DNA of 64,000 nucleotides from Aurantiochytrium sp. KH105 (Eukaryota; Sar; Bigyra; Thraustochytrida; Thraustochytriidae): contig BGKB01000019.1 of the NCBI GenBank assembly GCA_003116975.1, forward strand, positions 558,001-622,000. Direction: 5' to 3'. Positions 9,413 through 19,984 of the stretch are shown piece after piece. Below the pieces are notes generated by a model. It was given only the letters and a program-made list of their open reading frames with translations. It was not told the origin of the DNA and made no database searches. Numbering within the stretch: position 1 is the stretch's first letter; each line of letters opens with the position of its first letter. The position numbers were made by a program, and so were the translations under genes.

Positions 9413-12400
9413 ATGCTGTCAAGTCGCAACCATGAGCCGTGGCACCTGGACGTCACAGAGTAAGTTTCTCAACTTTTTGGGGCGGGGGGGGGGAGGGGGG
9501 TGTACGACGGGGCGCGTCGATGACAACGCGAGCAGAGAGTGTGGCAAGCCATGGATGTGGATGTTGGACGCAGCGAGCTCGTTACAATCTCGCGTCGACA
9601 CCTCTGCTTGCGTGTTTCGTGTTCAATTGGTCGCGGAAGTGCAGCTGGTCTGACGGAACGAAAATGCATCCTTGCACAGAGTGGTGGACGCCCTGCGGAC
9701 GAACCTGAGTCGCGGACTCACAGAAGAAGACGCAGCGCAGCGCGCGATGCTGCATGGTAAAAACGAGCTGCCCGCAGAAGAACCTACACCATTCTTCAAG
9801 CTTGTGCTCAAGCAGTTCGAAGATCTCATGGTTCTTCTTCTCCTTGGCGCTGCAATGATCTCCTTTGTGCTCGCCATCTTCGAGGACGAAGAGGACAAAA
9901 TCACAGCATTCATGGAACCGCTTGTGATCCTGCTCATTCTTATTGCCAACGCCATTGTAGGCGTTGTGCAAGAGTCGAACGCTGAAAAGGCAATACAGGA
10001 GCTCAAAGAGTACGAGGCGGCGTCAGCCGTTGTCCTTCGCGATGGCGTGGAGCGGCAACTTCCTTCGTCTGATCTCGTTCCCGGCGACCTGGTCAAGATC
10101 CAGGTCGGGGGCAAAGTTCCTGCGGACTGCCGCGTTGTTGTTATTCATAGCGCTGTCATGACAGTAGACCAGTCTGTTTTGACGGGCGAGAGCGACTCCT
10201 GTCAAAAGACAGTCGAACGGCTCATGCGGCGTTCAAGCATCAGCGAGCCAACGCCGGCCGGCCTGCAAACCGCGATCAACGATACGGTTGTGAACCAAGA
10301 CAAGATCAATATGATCTTTGCAGGAACCCTGGTTACGCGCGGCAGCGCGCTCGCCATAGTCACGGCGACAGGCGTGAACACGGCCATTGGAAGCATTCAT
10401 CGTAGCATCTCGGACCAGGAGCCGGAAAAAACACCTCTCAAGATCCAGCTTGATGAGTTCGGTGAGCAGCTGAGCAAATGGATTGCTATCATCTGCATTG
10501 TCGTTTGGGTGATCAACATTCACCACTTTGATGACCCAATTCATGGCGGTATTCTGCGCGGTGCCATTTACTACTTTAAAATCGCGGTGGCGCTTGCTGT
10601 GGCGGCAATTCCCGAAGGCTTGCCGGCGGTGGTGACCACCTGCTTGGCGCTCGGGACGCGACTCATGGCCCGCGAGGGCGCGATCGTGCGCTCGCTTCCC
10701 AGCGTTGAGACCCTGGGTTGCACGTCTGTCATTTGCGCAGACAAGACCGGTACGCTGACGACGAACCAAATGGTCGTGAACAAGATTGTAATTGCGACAG
10801 ACATGCGTGGCGCCGCAGCGGGCGTGAAATCGAGCGAGAGCAATGAAGGCGGCAATGCGATGAGCGCGATGGCGGCCTTTGCGAGCGCTGTGACAGGCGG
10901 TCGCGGCGCCGCAAACGGCGGGCAAGCTGGGGTTAGCCACGGCAAGCAGGACCCGGCGCTCTTGGAACTCGATGTCGAGGGGGCCGATTACACGCCCGTG
11001 GGGAGAGTAACACTTACCCCATCACTGACCTCGAACAGCAGCCCTGTGGTTCTCGAGAACCCGGCTGCGTCGAACCCGGCGCTCACCGATATGGCGCGCA
11101 TTGCTGCACTCTGCAACGAAGCCTCGCTCGAGTACGACCCTAGCTTGCACACGTTTGTGCGCACGGGCGAACCGACAGAGGCAGCTTTGCGTGTCATGGT
11201 CGAAAAGCTTGGGCTGCCCAATGACATGATCGTCAACGACCGCGAGGACTTGCGCGACCTTATTCAGCGCGGCGAGTCGGCCGTAGCAATCACTTCGCAA
11301 GCCTGCTCGTGCTCGCGATACTGGAAAAATCAGTACAAGAAGGACGCGATGCTGGAATTCACCCGTACGCGCAAGAGCATGAGCGTCATTTGCACGCCAT
11401 CTGTCCCAGAGTCAATGGCTGCAAATCAGACCGCGTCTGGGGCCAGGCCTCGCCTGCTTCTTGTCAAGGGCGCTCCAGACTCGATTATCCACCGCTGTGT
11501 ACGCGCGAGGCTCAACTCGGGCGGAACCGTTCCCGTGACGAACAGCTTTCGAGATGATTTTATGGCCAAAGTGAGCGAGCTTTCCTCGCAGGGCCTCCGT
11601 TGTCTCGCCCTGGCCCAGGGGGAGGCTCCTGCGGAGTCTCAGTCAGCCCTCGACATTACCAACGTGAAGCACTTTGAAGCCATCGAGCAACAACTCACCT
11701 TTGTTGGTCTCGTCGCGATGCGCGATCCCCCACGACCCGAGGTGCGCTCCGCCATCCATGAGTGCCAACGCGCTGGTATCCGAGTCATGGTGATCACGGG
11801 CGACGCCAAGGAGACGGCGGAAGCCGTCTGTCGCGAGATCGGGGTCTTGCCACGTAAACACGCGGACGACGCGGCGGCCCACGAGCCGTACATGGCAGGA
11901 CCAAGCGACCGCGAGCTCGTGGGCCTCATGCACGCTCCGTCGGACGACCCAACACTTGGGGGAAGATCGATTTCTGGGGCCACGTGGTCCGGCATGAGCG
12001 CCGAGGAGCAGCGCGTCGCTGTGAAGCGTCTTACAGTCTTTTCGCGCGTCGAGCCCAAACACAAGCTCGAGGTGGTGCGATACCTGCGCGAGGCGGGTGA
12101 GGTTGTGGCCATGACCGGTGATGGCGTCAATGATGCGCCGGCCTTAAAGCAAGCGGACATTGGCATTGCCATGGGGTCGGGTATGCCCGTTGCCCGAGAG
12201 GCAAGCAACATGGTCCTCGTGGATGACAACTTTAACACGATCGTGAGTGCCGTACGACAGGGACGCGCCATCTTTGCCAACACCAAGCAGTTCATTCGGT
12301 ACTTGATTTCTTCTAACATTGGCGAGGTAGCGTGCATCTTCTTCACGGCTTTGCTTGGCACTCCAGAGGCTCTGATTCCCGTGCAGCTGTTGTGGGTGAA

Positions 12401-13136
12401 CTTTGTCACGGATGGATTGCCAGCGACAGCGCTCTCCTTCAATTTGCCAGACTCGGACGTGATGCGCCGGAAACCGCGCAGTCGCAAGGAAGGAATCGTC
12501 GACGCCTGGATGGCTTTTCGGTATATGGTGATTGGTCTCTATGTGGGCCTTGCGGTCGTGCTTGGGTTTTGCTGGTGGTACACGCTCTTTGAGGGCGGGC
12601 CGCAAATTTCATTTTCTCAGCTCGTATCCTTTGAAAGTTGTGTCGAGGAAGAGGCACAGGCACAGGGATACTCTTGCAAGATCTTCAAGCACGGGCACGA
12701 CGGTCAGATTCGGCACCCGAGCACGATTGCTCTGTCCATTCTCGTCACGATCGAAATGTTCAATGCTCTGAACTCGCTGTCAGAGAACGAATCTCTCTTT
12801 AGCGTGCCACCTTGGTCGAACGCGTGGCTCTTGGCTGCGATTGCGCTTTCTTTCGGACTCCACTTTGGAATTCTCTACGTCCCGTGGCTGGCAAACATTT
12901 TCTCTGTAGCGCCCATCACGTTTGACGAGTGGCTAGCGGTCTTTTGGTTCTCCTTTCCCGTGCTTGTTCTCGATGAGACGGTAAAGTTCTTTTCGCGTCG
13001 CTTGCTCACCCGGGGTCTCCTGGGTCACCGCTCCTCGCGTAGCAAGGGTTCCTCGTCGAAGCTAAAAAAGCATTCGTTCAACTTTGGCGGGGTGAGCTTT
13101 GGCGACGATGATCCGAGTGGTCTCAAACAGGTCTAG
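9413..13136 (+). CDS. SERCA-type Ca2+-transporting P-type ATPase (2 exons)
   Basis: Spliced CDS: exon 1 is 9413-9459 and exon 2 is 9680-13136, giving 1,167 aa. The P2A Ca2+ ATPase pumps Ca2+ into the ER at the cost of ATP. Visible motifs: TGES (actuator), PEGLP in M4, phosphorylation site DKTGTLT with Asp370, KGAPD in the nucleotide domain, and TGDGVNDAP at the hinge. Stretches such as NELPAEE and VPLILIANAIVG-like M2 sequence match SERCAs closely. A poorly conserved Gly/Ala/Ser-rich insert follows the phosphorylation domain (around 10800-10960). The open frame from 9672 starts only with TTG, and its first 26 bases are intronic or junction sequence. Splicing at gtaagt (9460) to ...cacag (9679) restores MLSSRNHEPWHLDVTE in front of VVDALRTNLSRGL, which matches the usual SERCA N-terminus. 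The tail is Ser/Lys-rich. Confidence 0.92.
9460..9679 (+). other. SERCA intron 1
   Basis: A 220-bp GT-AG intron with donor gtaagt and acceptor ttgcacag. It falls after 47 nt of coding sequence (phase 2) and contains a G-rich run at about 9479-9500. Splicing restores a continuous SERCA-like N-terminus. Confidence 0.85.
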
Positions 13137-13534
13137 TATGTTACTCATGTCGAGGTCTTTCACGTTTTACAAGTAACAACACGAGGTCAGAAGGAATGAA
13201 GCGTGGGATCATATGTTCGTTCCTTCTCTTTCCCGATTGAATGAATCTTGCGCAGGAATGCGCTCTGTCAGATTTCCGTATAACACGCTTCGCTCAGTTG
13301 GTCAAGGCGGATGGATCTTTTCCTAGGACAAAAAGTATAGTCGAGTGAAATCAAAAAAGAGATGAAGAAGATACTGATAATGAAAGTAACCTTTCGTGAG
13401 CGGCATTGCCGGAGGCACTTTCGTTGATCCTTGCTGGTGAGTGCGCGCAGAAGGCTGAAAATATTATTGTTCTCTCTCACACACACACTGTAAGTATCGT
13501 GCGTGTTTGGAAAAAGAACTCGTGTGGTCACAAT
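13137..13534. other. Convergent intergenic spacer
   Basis: An AT-richer 3' region between the convergent SERCA and K+-channel genes. It has a short ACAC run near 13479-13490 and no supported gene. Confidence 0.5.
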
Positions 13535-16336
13535 CTATTTTTCATTTTGTGAGACCTGCATTATGGCCAGCGTGGAGGCAAGCATGACATGAAGCTGCTC
13601 GACGCTTCCGCGAAGCTTGCGGTTGTCCTCGATGAGGAGCTCTACAGATCGGTCCACCTTGCTCAACCAGGCTTGCATCGACTTGAATTGCGCCTTGCTG
13701 ACGCCATCGCCCCCGCTCGGCCCATTGCCCATATCGTAGTCGCTATCATCATCATTTTCGTCGTAGAGAGAGTCCGCCAAAGAGGTGTAGCTGGAGCTGC
13801 TTGTCAGCTGCGATCGAAGGTCCCCCGCGGCATCTGATTCCGCCGCCTTGACATCATCGTCGCGCGTGGCGACACCGGGAAAGCTGGTGATGAAGTTTTG
13901 CGCTCGAATTGCAGACATGTCCACCTTGGAGTTGGCACCTTTGTCGATGCTCCGGCGTCTGTTGACGTGCTCGAGTCGCTTTTTCGCGTTAAAGCGGATC
14001 TCGCTGGCCACATCAGGATATTCGTCCATGAGTGACCTGAGATCGGCCTTACTCAAGGCATAGACATGGCATTCTGAGGCAGCAACGACAGAAACGCGAT
14101 GTCTTTCGGAAAGCATGCAGCCAATTTCGCCAAAGTATGAGCCCTGAATGATGCTCTTGAACTTGCGACCGTCAGAAAGGACAACCACGGCGCGACCTTC
14201 GATAAGAAAATACATTTCATCAGCGTGCTGCCCGCGCGTTGAAATGTAGTCGCCCTTTGCGTATTGCAGCGGTCGAAGAAGCGACACGGTCGACGCAATG
14301 AATTGCGGGCTCTTGTTGAGGAAAAAGGGTACTTTCGGTACGAGGTGTCGATGAACGTGCAGCGTTACCTCGGTGCGCAATTGCGTCGAGAGCATGGACA
14401 GCACGCTGGCCATTTCGTTTGGGTCTGCGTCGCTGCTTTCGCGTGTAGTTGCGTAATCAAAGTAAGTCATGATGCGCCTGCGCATGGCCCACGGCATGTG
14501 TGTTTCGCGCATAAAATCCACGAGGAGTCGCTGCTTGCGCTTGACAGCAGCTGTGCGCCTGTCAAACATTGTCATGATCGAAGAGATGGTGCTGATAACA
14601 AAGGCATACCAGCTGACGCCAACGACCATGCAGACAATGCTGAATATTTTCTCACGATTCGTGAAAGCCCGGACGTCTCCGTAGCCAATGGTGGTGAGCG
14701 TGCTAAAGGACCAATAAATGGAACTTAAATATTTGGACATGTCGTCATGATTTTCGATGCCGTATTGTACGATCCAACTGTCCTCCGGTATGGTGTCATG
14801 CCCTGCCCAAGCGACAAAGTACCAAAAGCAGCCAATGAGGTGCGTGACGAGGAAAACACCGAAAATAACCTTGAACATCCGCGTAAAGGCCCCGTTCATG
14901 CCAATGTTGTGACGCTCCCACTGCTGGAAGTAGCGCATGAGTTTGAAGACTCGCAACAGCTTAAGGAGTCGTAAGAGCTTCATGAGGCGCAACAGCCGAG
15001 GAAGTCGCGCAATCTTACCAAGTCTATTGATCTGCGCCTCCTCGACGCTTGAGTCAAGCGAGACGAATCTGTAGATTGGCACGGAAGCAACGACGTCCAG
15101 AATGAACCATGTACGCATGTAGTGGAGAACGATGAGCTTGGGCTCAACAATTAGCTCTCCATTGGAATCCTCGTAGGCGCAAACCACATTGACGAAAATG
15201 TCCAAGATGAAGAGCACGTCCACAAGAAGATCAAAGGTGGCTGCGCCGCCGGTGACCTCAATATCGAAACACACGCGCACCGGTACGGTGAAGACAACAT
15301 ACAAGAGCATTGCAATCAAGAGTGCCTCCCACACGCGTCGAAAACGATTGCGGGGCAGCATGATAAACCAGTGCTTTGAAGTGTACGCCGTCTGTTTGTA
15401 GAAACGCGGATCGGTCTCGTCGTACATGTCGGCGTGCCCTGCGCCAGAGACGCCGTAGAGCCGCATATCATTTTCTACCTGTTTGATGCCCCCGATTGTT
15501 TTCGCAGCGACGCGCAGCTTGCGCCAGTGTTTCTTTGTTGTTTCTTCTTGCTCGCTCGGTGATGCTGTATGTTCATCTCGCGCAGGCGTAGTGATTTCTT
15601 GCTCGAGCCGTTGTCCAGCCTCAGAAGGAAGATCGCCAACAGCATCTTGCATTTCGCTGGCGATAATTTCAGAGCTCGTTCGACGCCCCCCTGAGTCTGT
15701 TCCGCTCGCGGGGCGCGATAGACTATTGCCCTTGTTGCTCTGTCGAAAGCTCTTCATTTTCATTGAGCCATCCTTGGCAGTGTGCTCCTTTGTCGATCGT
15801 CGCACGGCGCTATGTCGGGATGTGAGATCTGGAAGAGCATCTTCGAGACTTGGTGACGGGAAGTTGAAAGCGTCGGAACCGCTGCTCTCGGACGACTTTC
15901 CTTCCACATCGGTCTCCTTGCGTGATGCGGCATCAAAGCTAGCCTCTGAGGAGTTGCGTCGTTTCGTTGATTCTGTTGCAGTCTTGGTCCAAGCATTGCC
16001 TCCGTAGACCTTTCCATCAGCCTTGGTACTTTCGTTTACAGAACTTTCTGATGAGCTGGCGCAGTCGCTCTCGCTCTCGCTTTCATTCTCGCTGTCTTCT
16101 TCGCCATCAGCTACCGTGGGGAGGGGAACAACTCTTGAGCGTGGGTGTGCTGCCGCGGAGGAGCCGACGTATTCCTCGTACTGGTATTTGAGGAGGTCAA
16201 CCCCGCTCGGGCCAAATCCTTCTGCAGAGTCGAGCGCGCTCAGATCGCCATTGAACCGGGTTCGTTCTCGTGGCCTTTGGAATGATTTATTGCGTTCAAT
16301 TGACGCCAGGAGCTGGTTTGGGTTCACACCGCTCAT
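13535..16336 (-). CDS. Voltage-gated K+ channel with cyclic-nucleotide-binding domain (KCNH/HCN/CNG superfamily)
   Basis: A 933-aa channel subunit. The N-terminal 300 residues are Ser/Glu-rich and disordered-looking. Six transmembrane segments span about residues 330-590. S4 (about 440-472) is very regular, with Arg or Lys every third residue for about nine turns (RLPRLLRLMKLLRLLKLLR), so strong voltage sensing is expected. The pore helix leads to TIGYGD (Gly551-Asp554), a K+-selective filter. After a C-linker, a CNBD (about 650-780) contains FGEIG and a downstream Arg in the phosphate-binding cassette, so nucleotide binding is possible. The tail ends in a coiled-coil-like stretch. No PAS domain was recognised, which leaves the choice between the EAG, HCN and plant-type subfamilies open. 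The start is the ATG at 16336. Confidence 0.88.
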   Translation of the reverse strand: MSGVNPNQLLASIERNKSFQRPRERTRFNGDLSALDSAEGFGPSGVDLLKYQYEEYVGSSAAAHPRSRVVPLPTVADGEEDSENESESESDCASSSESSVNESTKADGKVYGGNAWTKTATESTKRRNSSEASFDAASRKETDVEGKSSESSGSDAFNFPSPSLEDALPDLTSRHSAVRRSTKEHTAKDGSMKMKSFRQSNKGNSLSRPASGTDSGGRRTSSEIIASEMQDAVGDLPSEAGQRLEQEITTPARDEHTASPSEQEETTKKHWRKLRVAAKTIGGIKQVENDMRLYGVSGAGHADMYDETDPRFYKQTAYTSKHWFIMLPRNRFRRVWEALLIAMLLYVVFTVPVRVCFDIEVTGGAATFDLLVDVLFILDIFVNVVCAYEDSNGELIVEPKLIVLHYMRTWFILDVVASVPIYRFVSLDSSVEEAQINRLGKIARLPRLLRLMKLLRLLKLLRVFKLMRYFQQWERHNIGMNGAFTRMFKVIFGVFLVTHLIGCFWYFVAWAGHDTIPEDSWIVQYGIENHDDMSKYLSSIYWSFSTLTTIGYGDVRAFTNREKIFSIVCMVVGVSWYAFVISTISSIMTMFDRRTAAVKRKQRLLVDFMRETHMPWAMRRRIMTYFDYATTRESSDADPNEMASVLSMLSTQLRTEVTLHVHRHLVPKVPFFLNKSPQFIASTVSLLRPLQYAKGDYISTRGQHADEMYFLIEGRAVVVLSDGRKFKSIIQGSYFGEIGCMLSERHRVSVVAASECHVYALSKADLRSLMDEYPDVASEIRFNAKKRLEHVNRRRSIDKGANSKVDMSAIRAQNFITSFPGVATRDDDVKAAESDAAGDLRSQLTSSSSYTSLADSLYDENDDDSDYDMGNGPSGGDGVSKAQFKSMQAWLSKVDRSVELLIEDNRKLRGSVEQLHVMLASTLAIMQVSQNEK

Positions 16337-16898
16337 CGTCTCGATGGAGGTCGCTCTCGGCCCTAGCTTGTCCCGACCTCCTCGGCCCAGGTACTCACTT
16401 GCTGGTTGGCTTGAGGTCGGTTGCGGCTAGCTCGGTCACAACACAAACAAGAAGAGCCACGCCACGCCTCCGACGTTGCCGCTCTGCGGCACGCGGGCAG
16501 CGAGCGCCCTGCCTGGCGGGCAGCTGCGCCTTTTCGTTTTGTCGCGCAGCGCACCACGGCCGTGGTACAAGCCTGCGCTGTAGCGTTGATCGACGTGGCG
16601 GGCCGCAAAGCGAAACGGACTCCCAAAACCCATTTTCGTGACTCTGGGTTCTTTTTTTCTTTCCCTACCGCGGGGCTTGGAGCGTTACTTTGCTTTATCC
16701 AAGGCGGGCCGGCCCTGCTTGCGTTTTACTCTTTTGGAGGAAAGCGGTGTGGAGGGGGGGGAAGGGTGAGCGCGCTACCCTGGCGACGGCGTAGCCTCTT
16801 TATTGTAGTACCAAATGGTCTGTGGTGATAAGAATCGAGTGCCGACGCGGCTTCCATAATCAAACCAATACCGCACTAATGGTGATCATCGTCATCAA

Positions 16899-16936
<38 letters not shown>

Positions 16937-17614
16937 CAAAAGCCCAAGGCTTGATAAGTTGCCGAACGGTCACCATGGTGGTGAAGGTCTCGAGTCCCTC
17001 GTTGCTTGTTTTGTCGCAATCACTCACTGTCAATCGTAACGGCACCATTATCTTCCATGGACACAGTGAATGACACAGTGCTCCACCGCGAAGCAGAGCA
17101 GCAGCAGCACCCACCATGGCCACATTCTTGCTGGTATACTACCTCTGCACTAGTCTCGCGATCACAACTAGTTTGATAACTAGAATTGCAACTACGCGGT
17201 GAGAACATCACGGCGCGTTCTGAAGCGAACGCGGGCTCACGGCGCTGATGCAGAGCTTCTTGGAGAGCCTCAAGCAGAGGTTCTTGCGGAATGTGGCGGC
17301 GTGGGGGCGGTGACCGTCAGGGGGCGGGCTCGTAGCGCGCCCGTAGAGGGCCCTAGGCGTCTGCGCCGCGGACGCGTGCAAGCGCGGGCGCGATGGAAGG
17401 CGGGAATGTTTCGCAGCAGCAGCAGCCTCGATGAGCTGCGCAGAGCAGGGCAGGGCAGGGCAGAGCTGCAGACACATCAGAGGGGCGCGTGAAGCTGCAG
17501 CACAGCGGCAGGAGGCCCAGGCAAACCCGCAACTTCGAAAGCACCAAGAACCTTCGAATAAATCTAGCGAGCCAGCAGCCAAGAGCAAAGACAAAGACAA
17601 AGCTTTCGAGCACA
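16337..17614. other. Divergent intergenic region with TTGC microsatellite
   Basis: About 1.3 kb between the divergent K+ channel and cystatin genes. It contains the TTGC array at 16899-16937. The frames crossing it give Arg/Cys/Ser-rich, non-conserved translations, so it is treated as promoter and UTR sequence. Confidence 0.5.
16899..16937. repeat. (TTGC)n microsatellite
   Basis: About nine perfect ttgc units in the intergenic region between the K+ channel and cystatin genes. Confidence 0.9.
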
Positions 17615-18001
17615 ATGACGGACGCAGAGGTCAAGCAGCAGGAGGAGCTCGTCGACTCGCGCCGCGAGGAGGTGCCCCGGCAGCAGAAGCTCGTGGGCGC
17701 CTTTGGCGACCTCCAGGAGCCCGATGAGACCACGCACCAGCTCCTCGACACCTTTTTGCCAAAGCTCGAGGAGACCGTCCAGTCGTCCGGAGAGAACACC
17801 AAGGTCTCGGACGTCGCAGATGTCAAGATCATTGGTGTCCAGCGCCAGGTTGTCGCGGGCACGAACCACAAGATCTTCCTCGAGATCAAGTCGTCCGGAT
17901 CCAAGTTCGTCATGACTATTTTTGAGCCGCTCCCCAGCGCGCGCGCCGCCCCTGAGCTCATGGGCGTCGAGAAGCACGAGGGCGAGGAGAAGACCGCGTA
18001 A
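17615..18001 (+). CDS. Stefin-type cystatin (cysteine protease inhibitor)
   Basis: A 128-aa cytosolic cystatin with no signal peptide. The hallmark first hairpin QVVAG is at residues 78-82, followed by TNHKIFLEIK, as in stefins. A conserved-type N-terminal Gly is available at residue 28 (LVGAFGD). The second hairpin reads EPLPSA where secreted cystatins have PW, which again is stefin-like. These three elements form the wedge that blocks papain-like proteases. The N-terminal 25 residues are charged and longer than in animal stefins (about 98 aa in total). The frame extends upstream to 17489 only from a GTG; the ATG at 17615 is preceded by an A-rich leader and is preferred. Confidence 0.88.
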   Translation: MTDAEVKQQEELVDSRREEVPRQQKLVGAFGDLQEPDETTHQLLDTFLPKLEETVQSSGENTKVSDVADVKIIGVQRQVVAGTNHKIFLEIKSSGSKFVMTIFEPLPSARAAPELMGVEKHEGEEKTA

Positions 18002-18793
18002 GCGCGTTTTGCATAAATAAGTCTGACTCACCCTTTTATTTGCACGCCGACATCCCCTTTTCCTCCCGTCGCTGGATTTCTTTTTAACCTGCAACTAATT
18101 AGTAAGGCTACCCGAGGTAGGTAGACAAACCACTAAGTGACGTTTGAGTGATTTTTGAATTAGAGTTGAATTGATGCACGAACTAAGCCTTGCGAAAAGC
18201 TGCCGCAGTTGTGATGTCATCGGTGGGTGGCCTTGATTGATCGCAATACCCACGGTAGACGTCACGACCAAGCAAGTTACAATTTATACCGAAAGGAAAG
18301 TAATTTCATTACTTTCACGCTGTCATGGGGGAAGGTTGTCCAGAACTTGGACGGCGCGATTTACTTTGAAACGCGCCGAGTATACAAGCCATGCAGATCC
18401 TTTCTGTTTGTAAGTTGCCTGTAGGGCTGACTGTTGCGCTGCATTGTTCATCATTTGCAGGTTTACAGTGGGCCACGTGCTTTTTCCGTACTGAATGACT
18501 GAATGAATCGATCAAAAAAAAAACGAGTGAATCCCCATACGATCGTCTGCACGTAGGCTTGGTCATCTGTGTTTCTTCTTTTTTCTTTCTCTTTGCTTGC
18601 AAACTACGCTATTCTGAGGTGGTTTTTTAAAATCTGCCCGTGACTTGGGACTTGCATGTCCGCGAATTTCACTCAACATCTCTTCTTGGATTGCTGAGAA
18701 TGTTGCTCCTCCTCTTGATGGCCCTCCTCCTCCTCCTTGATCCCCCAAAAAAGGAAAGAATGGAGTCGTGGACGTGTGAGTTTGCTGCACCGT
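18002..18793. other. Convergent intergenic region
   Basis: About 790 bp of AT-richer sequence between the convergent cystatin and lipoyl/KGD4 genes. The frames across it have no recognisable content, and no RNA gene was seen. Confidence 0.5.
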
Positions 18794-19984
18794 CTAAGGG
18801 TCAGCACCACCCAGCTGGATACGGAGAGCCTCTTCCTCGGTGAGCGGCGGCAATCGACCAAAAGTGGCAGGAACGTTGTCCATGTACTCAACAATGGTCT
18901 CTGGCATGCCGGGCGACGATCTGACGTCGGTGTGCCGGGTCGTGGGCTCGGCGGGCGCAGCAGAAGTGCCGGAGGCACCGCTGCCGCTCTCGGCGTAGCC
19001 AGCGGCGCTACCGCTATTTGCGGGCAGAATGCCCATCTCCTTGTCGATCACATCGCGCTTGCCGTAGCGAAAGTGAATCATGGGCTGCTTGAGCGGTTCA
19101 AGGTTGTCGTCGTGGCTGCTCTGCTGTGATGATGGTGCACTCGAGGTGTCCTCGCCGCTCGGGTTGGGCGTAGCGTCCGCGGCGCCTGACTTGGGCGCAG
19201 CGGCGCCATCGCCCGGCTGGATCTTGGCGATGGGCTGGTCCGTGTGCACGGTGTCCTCAACCTTGGCCAGCTGCTCCGTGAGCGTGCCAGCGACGGGCGA
19301 GCGAATATCCACGGCGACCTTGTCGGTCTCGATGACGCAAATGACCTCGTCCACCTCGACGCTGTCACCGGGCTGCTTGATCCACTCAACGAGGTCGCCC
19401 TGCGTTACGGCCTCGCCCATGGCCGGCACGGGCACGGTAACGGGCTCCTGATCTGCGGCGGGCGCCTTGGGCGCCTCCTTGGCGGGTTCCTCGTCCTTTT
19501 TGTCGGCACCCGAGGAAGCCTTGGGCGAGGAGGCGGCAGCGTCTCCGAGCTCGATCTCGGCAATGGGTTGGTCCGTGTTGACAGTGTCCTCAACATTGGC
19601 CAGCTGCTTTGTGAGTGTGCCTGCGGCGGGCGAGCGGATGTCCACGGCGACCTTGTCGGTCTCGATGACGCAAATGACCTCGTCCACCTCGACGCTGTCG
19701 CCGGGCTGCTTGAGCCACTCGACAATATCTCCCTGCGTCACAGCTTCGCCCATGGCCGGCACGGGGACCGTCACGGACTCCAGCTGCAGCCCGGATGCCC
19801 TGAATCCCCGGATGGACGCCGCCATCGCGCCCGCATGCCTCTGCATCATCGCGGGCGCTGCATCCCCGGCGACGCCAAGCACGGATACGCGTCCTCCCAG
19901 GTGCGTCGCGGCAGCCTTGTTGTTCCTGGCCACGCTCAGCGCCAGCGCCCTCGCCGGGCTCGCCTTGACGCACCTCGCCAGCAT
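18794..19984 (-). CDS. Mitochondrial double-lipoyl protein fused to a KGD4/MRPS36-like domain
   Basis: A 396-aa protein with three visible parts. Residues 1-65 are Ala/Arg-rich without acids, like a mitochondrial targeting peptide. Two lipoyl domains follow (about 70-148 and 181-258), each with the lipoylation motif ETDKVAV; the acceptor lysines are Lys111 and Lys222. This motif resembles the 2-oxoglutarate dehydrogenase E2 (DLST). After a Ser/Ala/Pro linker, residues 297-396 contain PMIHF..GKRD and, at the C-terminus, VPATFGRLPPLTEEEALRIQLGGADP-like sequence (only key residues matter: PA.F.R.P....E...I..GGA). This resembles KGD4/MRPS36, the adaptor that recruits E3 to the OGDH complex. The E2 catalytic core and the peripheral-subunit-binding domain are absent. 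The likely role is an E3-binding, lipoyl-bearing accessory subunit. The start is the ATG at 19984. Confidence 0.82.
   Translation of the reverse strand: MLARCVKASPARALALSVARNNKAAATHLGGRVSVLGVAGDAAPAMMQRHAGAMAASIRGFRASGLQLESVTVPVPAMGEAVTQGDIVEWLKQPGDSVEVDEVICVIETDKVAVDIRSPAAGTLTKQLANVEDTVNTDQPIAEIELGDAAASSPKASSGADKKDEEPAKEAPKAPAADQEPVTVPVPAMGEAVTQGDLVEWIKQPGDSVEVDEVICVIETDKVAVDIRSPVAGTLTEQLAKVEDTVHTDQPIAKIQPGDGAAAPKSGAADATPNPSGEDTSSAPSSQQSSHDDNLEPLKQPMIHFRYGKRDVIDKEMGILPANSGSAAGYAESGSGASGTSAAPAEPTTRHTDVRSSPGMPETIVEYMDNVPATFGRLPPLTEEEALRIQLGGADP
19222..19442 (-). repeat. Second lipoyl-domain repeat unit (DNA-level duplicate)
   Basis: Nearly identical to 19553-19773; the core coding for PGDSVEVDEVICVIETDKVA is almost base-for-base the same. 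This implies a recent duplication or ongoing gene conversion within the gene. Confidence 0.8.
19553..19773 (-). repeat. First lipoyl-domain repeat unit (DNA-level duplicate)
   Basis: Partner of the unit at 19222-19442. The two units are separated by a divergent Lys/Pro/Ala linker-coding stretch. Confidence 0.8.

Noticed and set aside
10233-10940. 235-aa minus-strand frame
   Set aside because: Shadow of the SERCA catalytic domain, which is unmistakable on the plus strand.
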